Source: an uncultured Carnobacterium sp. | Lineage (GTDB): Bacteria > Bacillota > Bacilli > Lactobacillales > Aerococcaceae | Direction of reading: 5' to 3' | Assembly (NCBI GenBank): GCA_937967765.1 | Contig: CALCML010000331.1 | Location: 1-20,537 of the forward strand | Length of the DNA stretch: 20,537 nt | In this document: in pieces, positions 1 to 9,789 of the stretch | How the letters are laid out: every line of letters starts with the position of its first letter | Position numbering within the stretch: position 1 is the stretch's first letter | Notes under the pieces: model-generated | What the model was told of the DNA's origin: nothing | The model's database searches: none | Seen by the model: only the letters and a program-made list of their open reading frames with translations | Made by a program: the position numbers and the translations under genes

Positions 1-2
1 TA

Positions 3-173
3 GAAGAGTTTTTAACAGATAGTGGGCAAGCCTTTTTTGAAATTGGATTTAACCAAGGGCCTAGCGTGCAACGAATTTTTAGTTCAGCTTGTCCAAATCG
101 AAAAGTAACGATTCATAAAGATATTGCAGGTATGAACCGAATGATTATTGTGAGTGGAAAGGAGGCGCAGTAA
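3..173 (+). CDS. prmC: Peptide chain release factor N5-glutamine methyltransferase, 3' end only
   Basis: The gene enters from the left edge, so only the last 56 codons are seen; the stop is TAA at 171-173. PrmC methylates the glutamine of the GGQ motif in release factors RF1 and RF2, which is needed for efficient peptide release. The visible tail has the end of the Rossmann-type methyltransferase fold: an FFEIGFNQG segment and a terminal KDIAGMNRMIIV strand, both typical of PrmC C-termini. The SAM-binding and NPPY motifs lie outside the window. The stop codon overlaps the ATG of the next gene (TAATG), so the two are almost certainly translationally coupled. PrmC followed by a Sua5-family gene is a common Firmicutes arrangement, which supports the call. 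Confidence 0.9.
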   Translation, partial: EEFLTDSGQAFFEIGFNQGPSVQRIFSSACPNRKVTIHKDIAGMNRMIIVSGKEAQ

Positions 174-1183
174 TGGAAACACAAATTTTTACAAAAGAGA
201 ACTTAGATATTGCAGCTAAAGCTTTGCAACAAGGAGAAATTGTTTCTTTCCCAACGGAAACGGTGTATGGATTAGGTGCAATCGCAACAAGCCAAGAAGC
301 GGTGTTAAAAGTCTTTGAAGCCAAAGGACGTCCAAGTGATAATCCACTGATCGTTCATATTAGTGACATCCAGCAGATGACTTCAACTGTAGAAGGAGTT
401 CCTGAAATTGCGCTGACCTTAGCGAAGGCTTTTTGGCCAGGACCACTGACGATGATTCTAAAGGCGAAACCAGGAATTTATGCACCAGCCTTATCCGCTG
501 GGCTCCCAACAGTTTCATTCCGTATGCCAAATCATCCGTTAACATTAGAGTTAATCACGAAGGTAGGAATTCCGCTTGTGGGGCCGAGTGCGAATCTTTC
601 AACAAAGCCAAGTCCAACGAAAGTAGAACATGTATTTGAAGATATGAATGGTCGTATTCGTGGAATCGTTGATGGTGGATTATCCACTGTCGGTGTGGAG
701 TCAACGGTGATTGATTTAACAAATGATGAAGGCCCAGTGATTTTAAGACCTGGTGTTATTACAAAAGAACAAATTGAAGCAGTCATTGGACCTATTCAAT
801 CCACAGTCAAAACGACAGCAGGAGAGCGTGAAGTACCCAAATCTCCAGGGATGAAATATCGTCATTACGCACCAAAAACACCAGTGTTTGTTGTTGACGG
901 AACGGTTGAAGCTTTTGAAGAAACTATCCATAAATACAAAGTACAAGGAAAAACAGTGGGTGTGATGGCTCAAAACGCTATTGTAGATGCCTTTGAAAAT
1001 AAAGTTGAAGGTACTTACAAGATGGGGACGAGCGTGGACGATATGAACCGTGCGTTATTTGATGCACTTCGTACATTAGACCACTTAAAATTAGATATTA
1101 TTTTAGCAGAATCTGCTCCAGAGACGGGAGTAGGAATTGCGTATATGAACCGTTTGAAAAAGGCGGCATCAACTGTTCTTTAG
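173..1183 (+). CDS. tsaC: Threonylcarbamoyl-AMP synthase (TsaC2/Sua5 type)
   Basis: This cytoplasmic enzyme makes threonylcarbamoyl-AMP from threonine, bicarbonate and ATP, the first step of the t6A modification of tRNAs reading ANN codons. The 336-residue protein has the YrdC domain with FPTETVYGLG (26-35), KGRPSDNPL (51-59), GPSANLS (137-143) and STVID (177-181). The linker SPGMKYRHYAP (224-234) then leads into the C-terminal Sua5 domain. That extra domain makes it the long Sua5/YwlC form rather than the short TsaC form. The ATG overlaps the prmC stop, and a GGAGG ribosome site lies in the end of prmC. Bacillus ywlC is the equivalent gene. The function is clear; only the choice of symbol (tsaC, sua5 or ywlC) is a matter of convention. 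Confidence 0.95.
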   Translation: METQIFTKENLDIAAKALQQGEIVSFPTETVYGLGAIATSQEAVLKVFEAKGRPSDNPLIVHISDIQQMTSTVEGVPEIALTLAKAFWPGPLTMILKAKPGIYAPALSAGLPTVSFRMPNHPLTLELITKVGIPLVGPSANLSTKPSPTKVEHVFEDMNGRIRGIVDGGLSTVGVESTVIDLTNDEGPVILRPGVITKEQIEAVIGPIQSTVKTTAGEREVPKSPGMKYRHYAPKTPVFVVDGTVEAFEETIHKYKVQGKTVGVMAQNAIVDAFENKVEGTYKMGTSVDDMNRALFDALRTLDHLKLDIILAESAPETGVGIAYMNRLKKAASTVL

Positions 1184-1198
1184 GAGAACTCATAGGTT

Positions 1199-1227
1199 TT
1201 CTATTAAACGCTATAATGTGATAAAAT
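1199..1227 (+). promoter_or_regulatory. Candidate glyA promoter with extended -10
   Basis: In the 74-base gap before glyA there is an extended -10 box, TGATAAAAT (1219-1227). A weak -35 (TTCTAT, 1199-1204) sits 17 bases before its TAAAAT hexamer. An overlapping TATAAT (1212-1217) is a second candidate but has no fitting -35. The gap between tsaC and glyA and the absence of a hairpin suggest glyA starts its own transcript, possibly with read-through from tsaC. This is read by eye only. Confidence 0.45.
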
Positions 1228-1257
1228 AGAAAGGTAAGAATAGAAAGGGGTAGTTGA

Positions 1258-2490
1258 ATGAGTCAATTTACAGAAGATAAAATCATCTTTGAGACGATTG
1301 AAAAAGAACTTCATCGTCAGCAACAAGGGATTGAATTAATTGCATCAGAAAACTTCGTATCTGAAGGAGTTTTACGTGCACAAGGAAGTATTCTAACGAA
1401 TAAATATGCAGAAGGGTATCCAGGTCGTCGTTATTATGGCGGATGTGAGTACGTGGATGTTATCGAACAATTAGCGATTGATCGCGTAAAAGAATTGTTT
1501 GGTGCTGAATATGCCAATGTGCAACCTCACTCAGGTTCTCAAGCAAACATGGCAGCATATCGTGCCTTAGTGAAGAAAGGCGATAAGATTTTAGGGATGG
1601 ACTTAAACCATGGTGGTCACTTGACTCACGGAATGGGAGTAAACTTCTCTGGACAAGATTATCAGTTTGTTTCTTATGGAGTAAATCCAGAAACTGAAAC
1701 AATCGATTACGATGAATTAGAACGTATCGCTAAAGAAGAAAAACCACAATTAATCGTGGCTGGAGCTTCAGCGTATCCACGTGAAATTGACTTCAAACGT
1801 ATTAGTGAAATCGCTAAAGAAGTTGGAGCTTACTTTATGGTGGATATGGCTCATATCGCTGGTTTAGTCGCTAAAGGGGCTCATCAAAATCCAGTTCCTT
1901 ATGCCGATGTTGTAACATCAACAACACATAAAACATTGCGTGGACCACGTGGCGGTTTAATTTTAGCAAAAGAAGAATTTGGTAAGAAATTAAACAGTGC
2001 GATCTTCCCTGGTATTCAAGGCGGACCACTAGAACACGTGATTGCTGGTAAAGCAGTTGCATTCCATGAAGCTCTTCAACCAGCATTTGGTGAGTATATC
2101 GAGCAAGTCGTGAAGAATGCTAAAGCAATGGCAGAGGTGTTCGAAGGAACAGCCATTCGTGCGATTTCAGGTGGTACAGATAACCATCTATTACTCCTTG
2201 ATATTAAAGAAACTGGATTAAACGGTAAAGAAGCGCAAGAATTACTCGACACTGTTGGAATTACAGTGAATAAAAATGCCATTCCATTTGATACATTACC
2301 ACCTGTTAAAACAAGTGGAATTCGTGTCGGAACGGCAGCTGTTACAACACGTGGTTTCGATGAGGCTGCGGCGAAAAAAGTAGCTGAGTTAATCCTTACA
2401 ACATTAACACATCCTGAAAATGAAGAAGTATTAAACACGGTTCGTCAAGAAGTGAAACAGTTGACGGAAACTTTCAAATTATACGCTTAA
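1258..2490 (+). CDS. glyA: Serine hydroxymethyltransferase
   Basis: This PLP enzyme converts serine and tetrahydrofolate to glycine and 5,10-methylene-tetrahydrofolate, the main source of one-carbon units for purine, thymidylate and methionine synthesis. The 410-residue length is normal for bacterial SHMT. Visible hallmarks are [11 protein letters not shown] near the N-terminus, the [13 protein letters not shown] substrate loop, [16 protein letters not shown], and the PLP-lysine motif [13 protein letters not shown] with the Schiff-base lysine at residue 225. The C-terminal [13 protein letters not shown] is also typical. The ATG start has an AAAGGGG ribosome site about 6 bases upstream. Its position before upp and the atp operon is a common Gram-positive arrangement. 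Nothing unusual is seen. Confidence 0.98.
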   Translation: MSQFTEDKIIFETIEKELHRQQQGIELIASENFVSEGVLRAQGSILTNKYAEGYPGRRYYGGCEYVDVIEQLAIDRVKELFGAEYANVQPHSGSQANMAAYRALVKKGDKILGMDLNHGGHLTHGMGVNFSGQDYQFVSYGVNPETETIDYDELERIAKEEKPQLIVAGASAYPREIDFKRISEIAKEVGAYFMVDMAHIAGLVAKGAHQNPVPYADVVTSTTHKTLRGPRGGLILAKEEFGKKLNSAIFPGIQGGPLEHVIAGKAVAFHEALQPAFGEYIEQVVKNAKAMAEVFEGTAIRAISGGTDNHLLLLDIKETGLNGKEAQELLDTVGITVNKNAIPFDTLPPVKTSGIRVGTAAVTTRGFDEAAAKKVAELILTTLTHPENEEVLNTVRQEVKQLTETFKLYA

Positions 2491-2620
2491 CGAAGTAAAT
2501 GTAAAGGTTTGTTTCAGATTATGAAAATAATAATAAGTTTTCAAACTGAGACTAGATATTTAACTGGTTTTTAGGTAAAATAATAGAAGTGACACTAATG
2601 TATTGGAAGGAGAATGACAA

Positions 2621-3256
2621 ATGGGTAAATTTCACGTACTTGATCATCCGTTAATTCAACATAAATTAACAATGATTCGTCAAAAAGATTGTGGAACAAA
2701 AGTTTTCCGCGAAGTTGTAAACGAAATTTCAATGCTAATGGCTTATGAGGTTTCTAGAGATCTGCCTCTTGAAGATGTAGAAATCGAAACTCCACTTGTT
2801 AAAACAACATTGAAAACATTAGCTGGTAAAAAAGTTGCTATCATTCCGATTCTGCGTGCAGGACTTGGAATGGTGGATGGAATTCTCGAATTAATCCCAG
2901 CTGCCAAAATTGGGCACGTTGGTATGTATCGTGATCATGAAACGTTGCAACCAGTTGAGTATTTCGTGAAGTTACCTTCAGATATTTCTGAAAGACAATT
3001 GTTTGTCGTTGATCCTATGTTAGCTACAGGAGGTTCTGCCGTAGCCGCTATTGACGCACTATTGAAGCGTGGTGCACAACCAAGCTCCATTAAGTTCTGC
3101 TGTTTAGTAGCAGCTCCGGAAGGGGTAGAAGTCCTTCGTAAAGCACATCCAGGTATCGACATCTATGCAGCAGCATTAGATGAAAGATTGAATGAACATG
3201 GATATATTCTTCCAGGATTAGGAGATGCTGGAGATCGTTTATTCGGAACCAAATAA
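2621..3256 (+). CDS. upp: Uracil phosphoribosyltransferase
   Basis: Upp makes UMP from uracil and PRPP in the pyrimidine salvage pathway, in the cytoplasm. At 211 residues it is close to the usual 209. The PRPP-binding loop [12 protein letters not shown] is at about residues 129-140 (its Asp is residue 131). The uracil-binding C-terminal segment [12 protein letters not shown] is intact. [13 protein letters not shown] is also characteristic. The ATG has a GGAAGGAGA ribosome site upstream. The 130-base gap from glyA contains a TAAAAT -10-like hexamer (2576-2581) but no convincing -35, so I cannot say whether upp has its own promoter. Downstream the gene runs into the structured region before atpB. 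Confidence 0.98.
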   Translation: MGKFHVLDHPLIQHKLTMIRQKDCGTKVFREVVNEISMLMAYEVSRDLPLEDVEIETPLVKTTLKTLAGKKVAIIPILRAGLGMVDGILELIPAAKIGHVGMYRDHETLQPVEYFVKLPSDISERQLFVVDPMLATGGSAVAAIDALLKRGAQPSSIKFCCLVAAPEGVEVLRKAHPGIDIYAAALDERLNEHGYILPGLGDAGDRLFGTK

Positions 3257-3265
3257 TAAATTAAT

Positions 3266-3292
3266 ATAGTCAACGCTTTTGCGATAGACTAT
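3266..3292 (+). other. Small imperfect hairpin downstream of upp
   Basis: The arms ATAGTC (3266-3271) and GACTAT (3287-3292) pair, with an inner CGC-TTTT-GCG stem-loop between them and small mismatches. No T-run follows, so it is not a convincing terminator on its own. It stands immediately before the larger structured element at 3296-3370, and together they fill most of the upp-atpB gap. Confidence 0.4.
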
Positions 3293-3295
3293 TGC

Positions 3296-3370
3296 CACCA
3301 AATCTGACAATAATCACCGTACTGAGCGTAAGCCTCAAAGTATAGGATTATTGTCAGTTTTTATTTGGTG
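3296..3370 (+). terminator. Long structured hairpin before atpB: upp terminator or atp leader attenuator
   Basis: The core is a perfect 12-bp inverted repeat, CTGACAATAATC (3304-3315) with GATTATTGTCAG (3346-3357), followed at once by TTTTT (3358-3362), which is the layout of an intrinsic terminator. Beyond the T-run the pairing resumes: CACCAAAT (3296-3303) is perfectly complementary to ATTTGGTG (3363-3370). The 30-base loop can fold further: TAC/GTA, then TGAGC with GC(C)TCA, closed by a GTAA (GNRA-type) tetraloop at 3328-3331. The atpB ribosome site AAAGGAGGGG begins at 3372, directly after the outer arm. There is no room for a promoter between the T-run and atpB. It may therefore end the upp transcript, lie within the atp leader, or both. 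Confidence 0.6.
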
Positions 3371-3392
3371 TAAAGGAGGGGAAATAAGAAAC

Positions 3393-4106
3393 ATGGAAGC
3401 AACGCCAAAAGTGGTTGAGATTTTTGGATTGTCGTTTTCAGTTCCGATTTTGATTTCATGTGGGGTTAGTGTTTTACTAATCGCATTATTTACAATTTTT
3501 GCCTCAAGGAAGGTTTCGATGAAGCCTGGTAAGTTGCAAAATGCTCTGGAAGCCCTTATGGACTTCACGAAGGGTATTGTAAACAGTGCAGTTGATGAGA
3601 AAACAGCACAAACGTATTATTTATACATTTTCTCACTGTTTTCTTTTGTACTAGTCGCTAATATGGTTGGGCTAATTATCTTTATTCACTATGAAGATCA
3701 CAGCTATTTTGCCAGTCCAACAGCTAGCCCGATAGTATGTTTAGCCTTAGCGCTAATGACAACATTAATCGCACATTATTCTGGTGTACAGAAGATGGGA
3801 CTCAAAGGATATATTCAACATTCTTACTTAAGTCCGATGTCGATAATGCTCCCAATCAAATTGATTGAAGAGTTTACGAACACAATTACGTTGGCATTCC
3901 GTCTGTACGGAAATATTTATGCCGGCGAAGTGTTATTAGGATTGATTGTGATGTTCTCATCCGCAGCAGGACTAATAACATATATTCTTGCAATTCCACT
4001 AGGAGTAGTATGGCAAGGATTTTCAGTGGTAATTGGAGCTATTCAAGCGTACGTATTCTGTACGTTGACAATGGTTTACATCTCACATAAAGTAATGAAA
4101 CATTAA
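3393..4106 (+). CDS. atpB: ATP synthase Fo subunit a
   Basis: Subunit a forms the two proton half-channels of Fo and carries the arginine that works against the c-ring carboxylate. I take the start as ATG 3393 (237 residues), because AAAGGAGGGG ends 11 bases upstream. An earlier in-frame TTG at 3351 would lie inside the terminator-like hairpin. The hydrophobic protein has several membrane segments. The key segment FRLYGNIYAGE contains the essential Arg at residue 170. Eight residues later there is Gly 178; in alkaliphilic Bacillus this position is a lysine, so that adaptation is absent. It is the first gene of the operon: no atpI-like gene is found between upp and atpB. Confidence 0.97.
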   Translation: MEATPKVVEIFGLSFSVPILISCGVSVLLIALFTIFASRKVSMKPGKLQNALEALMDFTKGIVNSAVDEKTAQTYYLYIFSLFSFVLVANMVGLIIFIHYEDHSYFASPTASPIVCLALALMTTLIAHYSGVQKMGLKGYIQHSYLSPMSIMLPIKLIEEFTNTITLAFRLYGNIYAGEVLLGLIVMFSSAAGLITYILAIPLGVVWQGFSVVIGAIQAYVFCTLTMVYISHKVMKH

Positions 4107-4130
4107 TTTTTAAGAAATGAGGAATTTATA

Positions 4131-4346
4131 ATGACAGAATTAGCAGCAGCAATCGCAGTAGCAGGAGCAGCTTTAGCAGCAGCCTTTGGTAACCAAGCAG
4201 TTATCGTAAAAACAATTGAATCAATGACACGCCAACCAGAAATGAGCAATGAATTACGTTCAACAATGTTCATCGGGGTTGCCTTAATCGAAGCGATGCC
4301 AATCTTCGCCGTATTAATCGCTCTTATCCTTGTATTCGTTAAATAA
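4131..4346 (+). CDS. atpE: ATP synthase Fo subunit c
   Basis: Subunit c is a two-helix hairpin that assembles into the rotating proton ring. The protein has 71 residues with the polar loop RQPE (34-37) and the ion-carrying Glu 54 in VALIEAMPI. The residues after Glu 54 are Ala-Met rather than Ser-Thr, which fits a proton rather than a sodium enzyme. In helix 1 the usual glycine-rich packing motif is largely alanine ([13 protein letters not shown], residues 9-21): four positions that are Gly in Bacillus PS3, as I align it from memory, are Ala here. The ATG has a modest GAGG ribosome site (in ATGAGGAAT). A hairpin overlaps the stop codon. The ring size cannot be read from the sequence. Confidence 0.97.
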   Translation: MTELAAAIAVAGAALAAAFGNQAVIVKTIESMTRQPEMSNELRSTMFIGVALIEAMPIFAVLIALILVFVK

Positions 4347-4365
4347 TCCAACAAATGGAATTATT
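4342..4365 (+). other. Hairpin across the atpE stop codon
   Basis: AATAATCCA (4342-4350) pairs with TGG(A)ATTATT (4356-4365), giving about 9 bp with one bulged A and the loop ACAAA. It includes the TAA of atpE and sits 7 bases before the AAAGGAGGGG of atpF. No T-run follows, so it is not a terminator. Its place between the gene for the most abundant Fo subunit and the next gene would suit an mRNA stability or processing element; that role is inference. Confidence 0.4.
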
Positions 4366-4386
4366 GTCGTAAAGGAGGGGTGAGAG

Positions 4387-4893
4387 ATGTTTGAAGTAAT
4401 GTTATCAGGTAATGTCAGTACAGTTTTAGGCGATACTTTAGTCGTATTAATTTCAATGACGTTGTTACTATTCTTGGTGAAATTCTTTGCTTGGGATAAA
4501 GTGAATGCCATGTTAGAAGCGCGTCGAGATAAAATCGCTAAAGATTTAGACGAAGCTGCTGAGAAAAGAAAATCAGCTGAAGAAATCCAAGCCAATGCGA
4601 ATGAAATTATTCATAACGCAGAGAAAAAAGGTGGAGAAATCTTAGATAACGCTCGTGAAGCAGCTTCAAAAACGCAAGATGAAATGATTAAAGAAGGTAA
4701 AGATGTGGTCTCTCGCATGAAAGCAGATGGGCAACGTGAAGTGGATTCAATGAAACAACGTGCCATCGCGCAAGTGCAAGATGATATTGTAGACCTATCG
4801 GTTCAACTTGCTAGTCAAATTCTTGAAAAAGAAGTGACAAAAGAGAAACATCAAGAAGTAATCGAAGCCTTCATTAAGGGGTTGGAAAAATAA
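4387..4893 (+). CDS. atpF: ATP synthase Fo subunit b
   Basis: Subunit b forms the peripheral stalk that ties the F1 head to subunit a and stops it from rotating. The 168-residue protein has one N-terminal membrane helix (about 14-33, LGDTLVVLISMTLLLFLVKF), followed by a long charged, heptad-like helical region (for example MLEARRDKIAKDLDEAAEKR). This is the standard single-b architecture of Firmicutes. The ATG at 4387 is 6 bases after the strong ribosome site AAAGGAGGGG. The stop overlaps the atpH start (TAATG), so b and delta, which contact each other in the complex, are translationally coupled. Confidence 0.96.
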   Translation: MFEVMLSGNVSTVLGDTLVVLISMTLLLFLVKFFAWDKVNAMLEARRDKIAKDLDEAAEKRKSAEEIQANANEIIHNAEKKGGEILDNAREAASKTQDEMIKEGKDVVSRMKADGQREVDSMKQRAIAQVQDDIVDLSVQLASQILEKEVTKEKHQEVIEAFIKGLEK

Positions 4894-5435
4894 TGGTTAA
4901 ATATCACAAAGATATCGTTAAAGAAGCCAGCCATTTCTATGCAAAGGCAAAATTCGAAGGTCACTTAGAGCAAGTGACGAATGAACTTCAAGCTATTTTA
5001 GCAGGAATTCAAAATACTTCGACATTTAGACAGATGATGCATCTAGAGCATGTCTCTTATGATAAAAAGTTATCTGTATTAGAATCTGCATTTGGACATT
5101 TATCAAAAGAAACACAAGAGTACATAGCAACATTCCCGTCTGAAGATGGTTCGATGAATATTGTAGAAGCACTCGAAGCGTTCCTAGATATTTACAATGC
5201 CAATAAATTAGAGATTGTTTCTGCGATTCCTTTAACGGATGAACAGATGGATCGTATTGCAACTGCATTCCAAAATAAAACTCATAAAGAATATGATTCT
5301 TGGGTGAATACCGTAGATCCTTCAGTGATTGGCGGCGTTCAAATTAAGACAAAAGAGTATTTATTAGATGGAACGATTGCAAACAAACTAAAACAATTCA
5401 AAGAGAAAATTAGCCAAACAGGATTAAAGAGGTGA
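4893..5435 (+). CDS. atpH: ATP synthase F1 subunit delta
   Basis: Delta (OSCP-like) sits on top of F1 and joins the alpha subunits to the b dimer. The 180-residue length is normal. Sequence conservation of delta is low in general; the call rests on the helical N-terminal half, the C-terminal segment DPSVIGGVQIKTKEYLLDGTI, which is typical of the family, and the position between atpF and atpA. The ATG overlaps the atpF stop by one base. The gene ends within the AAAGAGGTGAG sequence that serves as the atpA ribosome site. Confidence 0.96.
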   Translation: MVKYHKDIVKEASHFYAKAKFEGHLEQVTNELQAILAGIQNTSTFRQMMHLEHVSYDKKLSVLESAFGHLSKETQEYIATFPSEDGSMNIVEALEAFLDIYNANKLEIVSAIPLTDEQMDRIATAFQNKTHKEYDSWVNTVDPSVIGGVQIKTKEYLLDGTIANKLKQFKEKISQTGLKR

Positions 5436-5445
5436 GATGGCATAA

Positions 5446-6954
5446 ATGGAAATGAGTAATATTACAGCGAGAATTCGTGACCAAATCGCTTCTTTTGAAA
5501 CGAAAGAACAAATTGAAGAAATCGGTGAGGTTTCCTTCATCGGGGACGGAATTGCTCGTGTCATCGGTCTTACAAATGTAATGGCTGGAGAATTAGTAGA
5601 ATTTGAAAACGGCGCCTACGGGATGGCTCAAAACTTAGAGAAAAACGATGTTGGTGTCATCATCTTCGGAGGATATGAAAATATCCATGAAGGAGAACCT
5701 GTGAAACGTACAGGACGTATCCTTGATGTTCCAGTAGGAGATGCATTGATTGGTCGTGTTGTAGATGCGTTAGGTCGTCCAATTGACGGTCTTGGTGCTA
5801 TCGAAACAACGAAAAAACGTCCAGTAGAAAATGAAGCACCTGGCGTTATGCAACGTCAAAGTGTAAAACAATCATTACCTACAGGATTAAAAGTAGTCGA
5901 TGCCTTAGTTCCAATCGGTAAAGGACAACGTGAGTTAATCATCGGTGACCGTAAAACTGGTAAAACAAGTATTGCGGTAGATACGATTTTGAACCAAAAA
6001 GGCAAAGATACATTATGTATTTATGTCGCTATTGGTCAAAAAGAATCTACGGTTAAAGCTCTTGTGGAAACATTAAAACGCTACGGAGCAATGGAATATA
6101 CAACGGTTGTATCAGCGAGTGCTTCTCAACCAGCACCAATGCTTTATATTGCACCATATGCAGGTACTGCAATGGGTGAAGAGTGGATGTATCAAGGACG
6201 CGATGTCTTAATCGTGTACGATGATTTATCAAAACAAGCTGCGGCATATCGTGAAATTTCCCTATTACTTCGTCGTCCACCAGGTCGTGAAGCTTATCCA
6301 GGGGATGTATTCTACTTACACTCACGTTTACTAGAACGTGCAGCAAAATTAAGTGATGAATTAGGAGCAGGGTCATTAACAGCCTTACCAATCATCGAAA
6401 CACAAGCCGGAGATATTTCTGCATATATCCCAACAAACGTAATCTCTATTACAGATGGACAAATCTTCTTAGAAAGTGACTTGTTCTATTCAGGGGTACG
6501 TCCTGGTTTATCTGCCGGATTATCTGTATCTCGTGTTGGGGGATCTGCCCAAATTAAAGCGATGAAAAAAGTTTCTGGTACATTACGTATCGACTTAGCA
6601 AGTTACCGTGAGTTAGAAGCCTTCACACAATTCGGTTCTGACTTAGATGCGGCAACTCAACAAAAATTGAATCGTGGTAAACGTACGGTAGAAGTCTTGA
6701 AACAAGATGTTCACCAACCATTACCAATCGAGTATCAAGTATCGATTTTATTTGCTTTAACACATGGTTTATTAGATGCGATTCCAATCGACCGTATTAA
6801 ATCATTTGAAAAAGCGTTATATCAACATTTAGAAAGCGAACATAGAGATTTATTGAATGAAATCCGCGATCAACATGTGATTTCGGATGAAGAGAAATTC
6901 TACAAAGTGATTGAGAGTTTCAAACAAATTCATTTATTTGAACGTGTTCAATAA
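5446..6954 (+). CDS. atpA: ATP synthase F1 subunit alpha
   Basis: Alpha alternates with beta in the F1 hexamer and carries the non-catalytic nucleotide sites. The protein has 502 residues. The P-loop GDRKTGKT is at 167-174, and the arginine-finger segment [10 protein letters not shown] that reaches into the beta catalytic site is intact. The start is either ATG 5446 or ATG 5452 (MEMSNIT...). The first is 11 bases after GAGGTG and the second 17, so I chose the first. Between that ribosome site and ATG 5446 lies a two-codon mini-ORF, ATG GCA TAA (5437-5445). Its stop directly precedes the start, in the same frame. The gap from atpH is 10 bases. Confidence 0.98.
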   Translation: MEMSNITARIRDQIASFETKEQIEEIGEVSFIGDGIARVIGLTNVMAGELVEFENGAYGMAQNLEKNDVGVIIFGGYENIHEGEPVKRTGRILDVPVGDALIGRVVDALGRPIDGLGAIETTKKRPVENEAPGVMQRQSVKQSLPTGLKVVDALVPIGKGQRELIIGDRKTGKTSIAVDTILNQKGKDTLCIYVAIGQKESTVKALVETLKRYGAMEYTTVVSASASQPAPMLYIAPYAGTAMGEEWMYQGRDVLIVYDDLSKQAAAYREISLLLRRPPGREAYPGDVFYLHSRLLERAAKLSDELGAGSLTALPIIETQAGDISAYIPTNVISITDGQIFLESDLFYSGVRPGLSAGLSVSRVGGSAQIKAMKKVSGTLRIDLASYRELEAFTQFGSDLDAATQQKLNRGKRTVEVLKQDVHQPLPIEYQVSILFALTHGLLDAIPIDRIKSFEKALYQHLESEHRDLLNEIRDQHVISDEEKFYKVIESFKQIHLFERVQ

Positions 6955-6978
6955 GCGTAGAAAGGAGAGGTGACCTGA

Positions 6979-7911
6979 ATGACGGCTTCCTTAAATGATT
7001 TAAAGAAGAGAATTGTTTCAACAAAGAAAACAAGTCAAATCACTAGCGCCATGCAGATGGTCTCTGCAGCAAAATTAGCCAAATCAGAGCAAGCAGTGCG
7101 TCACTATCAAGACTACGCTCAAAAAATCCGTGAAGTTGTAACTCACTTACTATACGCAAATCACAATAAAGAAGAGGTTGTCGATGAAACGTCAGAGGAC
7201 GGAGAAGTAGTAACTTCTTTTATCGACTATCACGATTTATTAATTGAACGTCCGGTTAAAAAGACTGGATACTTAGTGATTTCATCTGACCAAGGACTTG
7301 CTGGGAGTTACAACTCTTCCATTTTCCAATCAACAAGAGAAATGTTAGAGTTAGACCACCAATCTAAAGATGAATATGTCATCTTAACGATTGGGGATGC
7401 TGCAAGTCGCTTCTTCAAGAAGATGGGAGTCGATGTACGCCTTGAAATTAATGACGTGTCAGATATTCCAACCTTTGAAGAAGTAAGAAAGATTGTGTCA
7501 AGTGCGGTCCAAATGTTCCGTGACGGAGAATTTGATGAATTTTACGTTTGCTATAATCACCACGTAAACGCACTTTTATCAAACTACCGTGTTGAAAAAA
7601 TGTTACCAATTATCGACTTGGACGCGGAAGAAGCAAAAGAGTACGAATTGGATTATATTTTCGAACCGAACAAGGAAATTATTATGGACATCTTGCTTCC
7701 ACAATATGCAGAATCGCTTATTTACGGAGCCATTATCGATGCCAAATCAGCAGAACATGCTTCTCGTATGACTGCAATGAGAAGTGCAACTGATAATGCT
7801 AAAGATTTAATCAGTAACTTAACACAAGATTTGAACCAGAGACGACAAGCGCAAATTACACAAGAAATTACAGAAATTGTCGGTGGAGCAGCCGCTCTGG
7901 AAGAACATTAG
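6979..7911 (+). CDS. atpG: ATP synthase F1 subunit gamma
   Basis: Gamma is the central shaft that transmits rotation of the c-ring to the catalytic sites. The coiled N- and C-terminal helices are clear: KKRIVSTKKTSQITSAMQMV near the start, and QAQITQEITEIVGGAAAL at the end. At 310 residues it is somewhat longer than the roughly 286 of many bacteria. The extra length is an acidic stretch around residues 56-90 (EEVVDETSEDGEVV), before the Rossmann-like strand YLVISSDQGLAG; as I recall, lactobacilli also have long gammas. A good AAAGGAGAGGTG ribosome site precedes the ATG. I see no sign of a frameshift. Confidence 0.97.
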   Translation: MTASLNDLKKRIVSTKKTSQITSAMQMVSAAKLAKSEQAVRHYQDYAQKIREVVTHLLYANHNKEEVVDETSEDGEVVTSFIDYHDLLIERPVKKTGYLVISSDQGLAGSYNSSIFQSTREMLELDHQSKDEYVILTIGDAASRFFKKMGVDVRLEINDVSDIPTFEEVRKIVSSAVQMFRDGEFDEFYVCYNHHVNALLSNYRVEKMLPIIDLDAEEAKEYELDYIFEPNKEIIMDILLPQYAESLIYGAIIDAKSAEHASRMTAMRSATDNAKDLISNLTQDLNQRRQAQITQEITEIVGGAAALEEH

Positions 7912-7918
7912 GATTTTA

Positions 7919-9359
<1,441 letters not shown>

Positions 9360-9361
9360 AG

Positions 9362-9787
9362 ATGGCTGAACATGAATTACTGGTCGTTGTCACAACACCA
9401 GAAGGAAAAGTGTATAACCATCGTTCCTATTCTGTGAGTGCCGATGCAGTCGATGGCGGAATCACCATACTACCGCATCATGCTCCAATCATGCTTCCTT
9501 TAAAAATCGGGGCACTTCGAGTGAAACGATTCTTAGAGGATTCACCAACTGATTATATTGCAATCGGTGGTGGAGTAATGGAAGTGCGGGATAATGTCGT
9601 AACGATTATTGCCAACGTGGCTGAGCGTGCAAGAGACATTGACGTGACTCGTGCAGAACAAGCCAAAGATAAAGCGGAAAAAGTACTTAGTGACGAATCT
9701 CGTTCGAAGAGTGATGTTGAACGTGCGAAAATCGCTTTAAGCAAGGCAATCAACCGTATTGGTGTTTCTAAACATAGAAGAAAATAA
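9362..9787 (+). CDS. atpC: ATP synthase F1 subunit epsilon
   Basis: Epsilon binds gamma and the c-ring and, in many bacteria, inhibits ATP hydrolysis through its C-terminal helices. The 141 residues comprise the N-terminal beta-sandwich (VVVTTPEGKVYNHRSYSVSA, GGITILPHHAPIMLPLKIG) and a charged two-helix C-terminal domain (about 88-141) ending in HRRK. The start lies two bases after the atpD stop, with GGAGG inside the end of atpD. It is the last gene of the operon, followed within a few bases by a strong terminator. Confidence 0.96.
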   Translation: MAEHELLVVVTTPEGKVYNHRSYSVSADAVDGGITILPHHAPIMLPLKIGALRVKRFLEDSPTDYIAIGGGVMEVRDNVVTIIANVAERARDIDVTRAEQAKDKAEKVLSDESRSKSDVERAKIALSKAINRIGVSKHRRK

Positions 9788-9789
9788 AT

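Noticed and set aside
2076..2438. 120-codon minus-strand ORF opposite glyA
   Set aside because: Antisense shadow of a highly conserved gene; no family signature or start signal.
3351..3392. Upstream TTG start for atpB giving 14 extra residues
   Set aside because: It lies inside the terminator-like hairpin, lacks a ribosome site, and ATG 3393 has an ideal one.
3257..3392. An atpI gene before atpB
   Set aside because: The gap is only 136 bases, holds no ORF and is full of inverted repeats.
6053..6391. 112-codon minus-strand ORF opposite atpA
   Set aside because: Antisense shadow; His/Leu-rich composition follows from the atpA codons.
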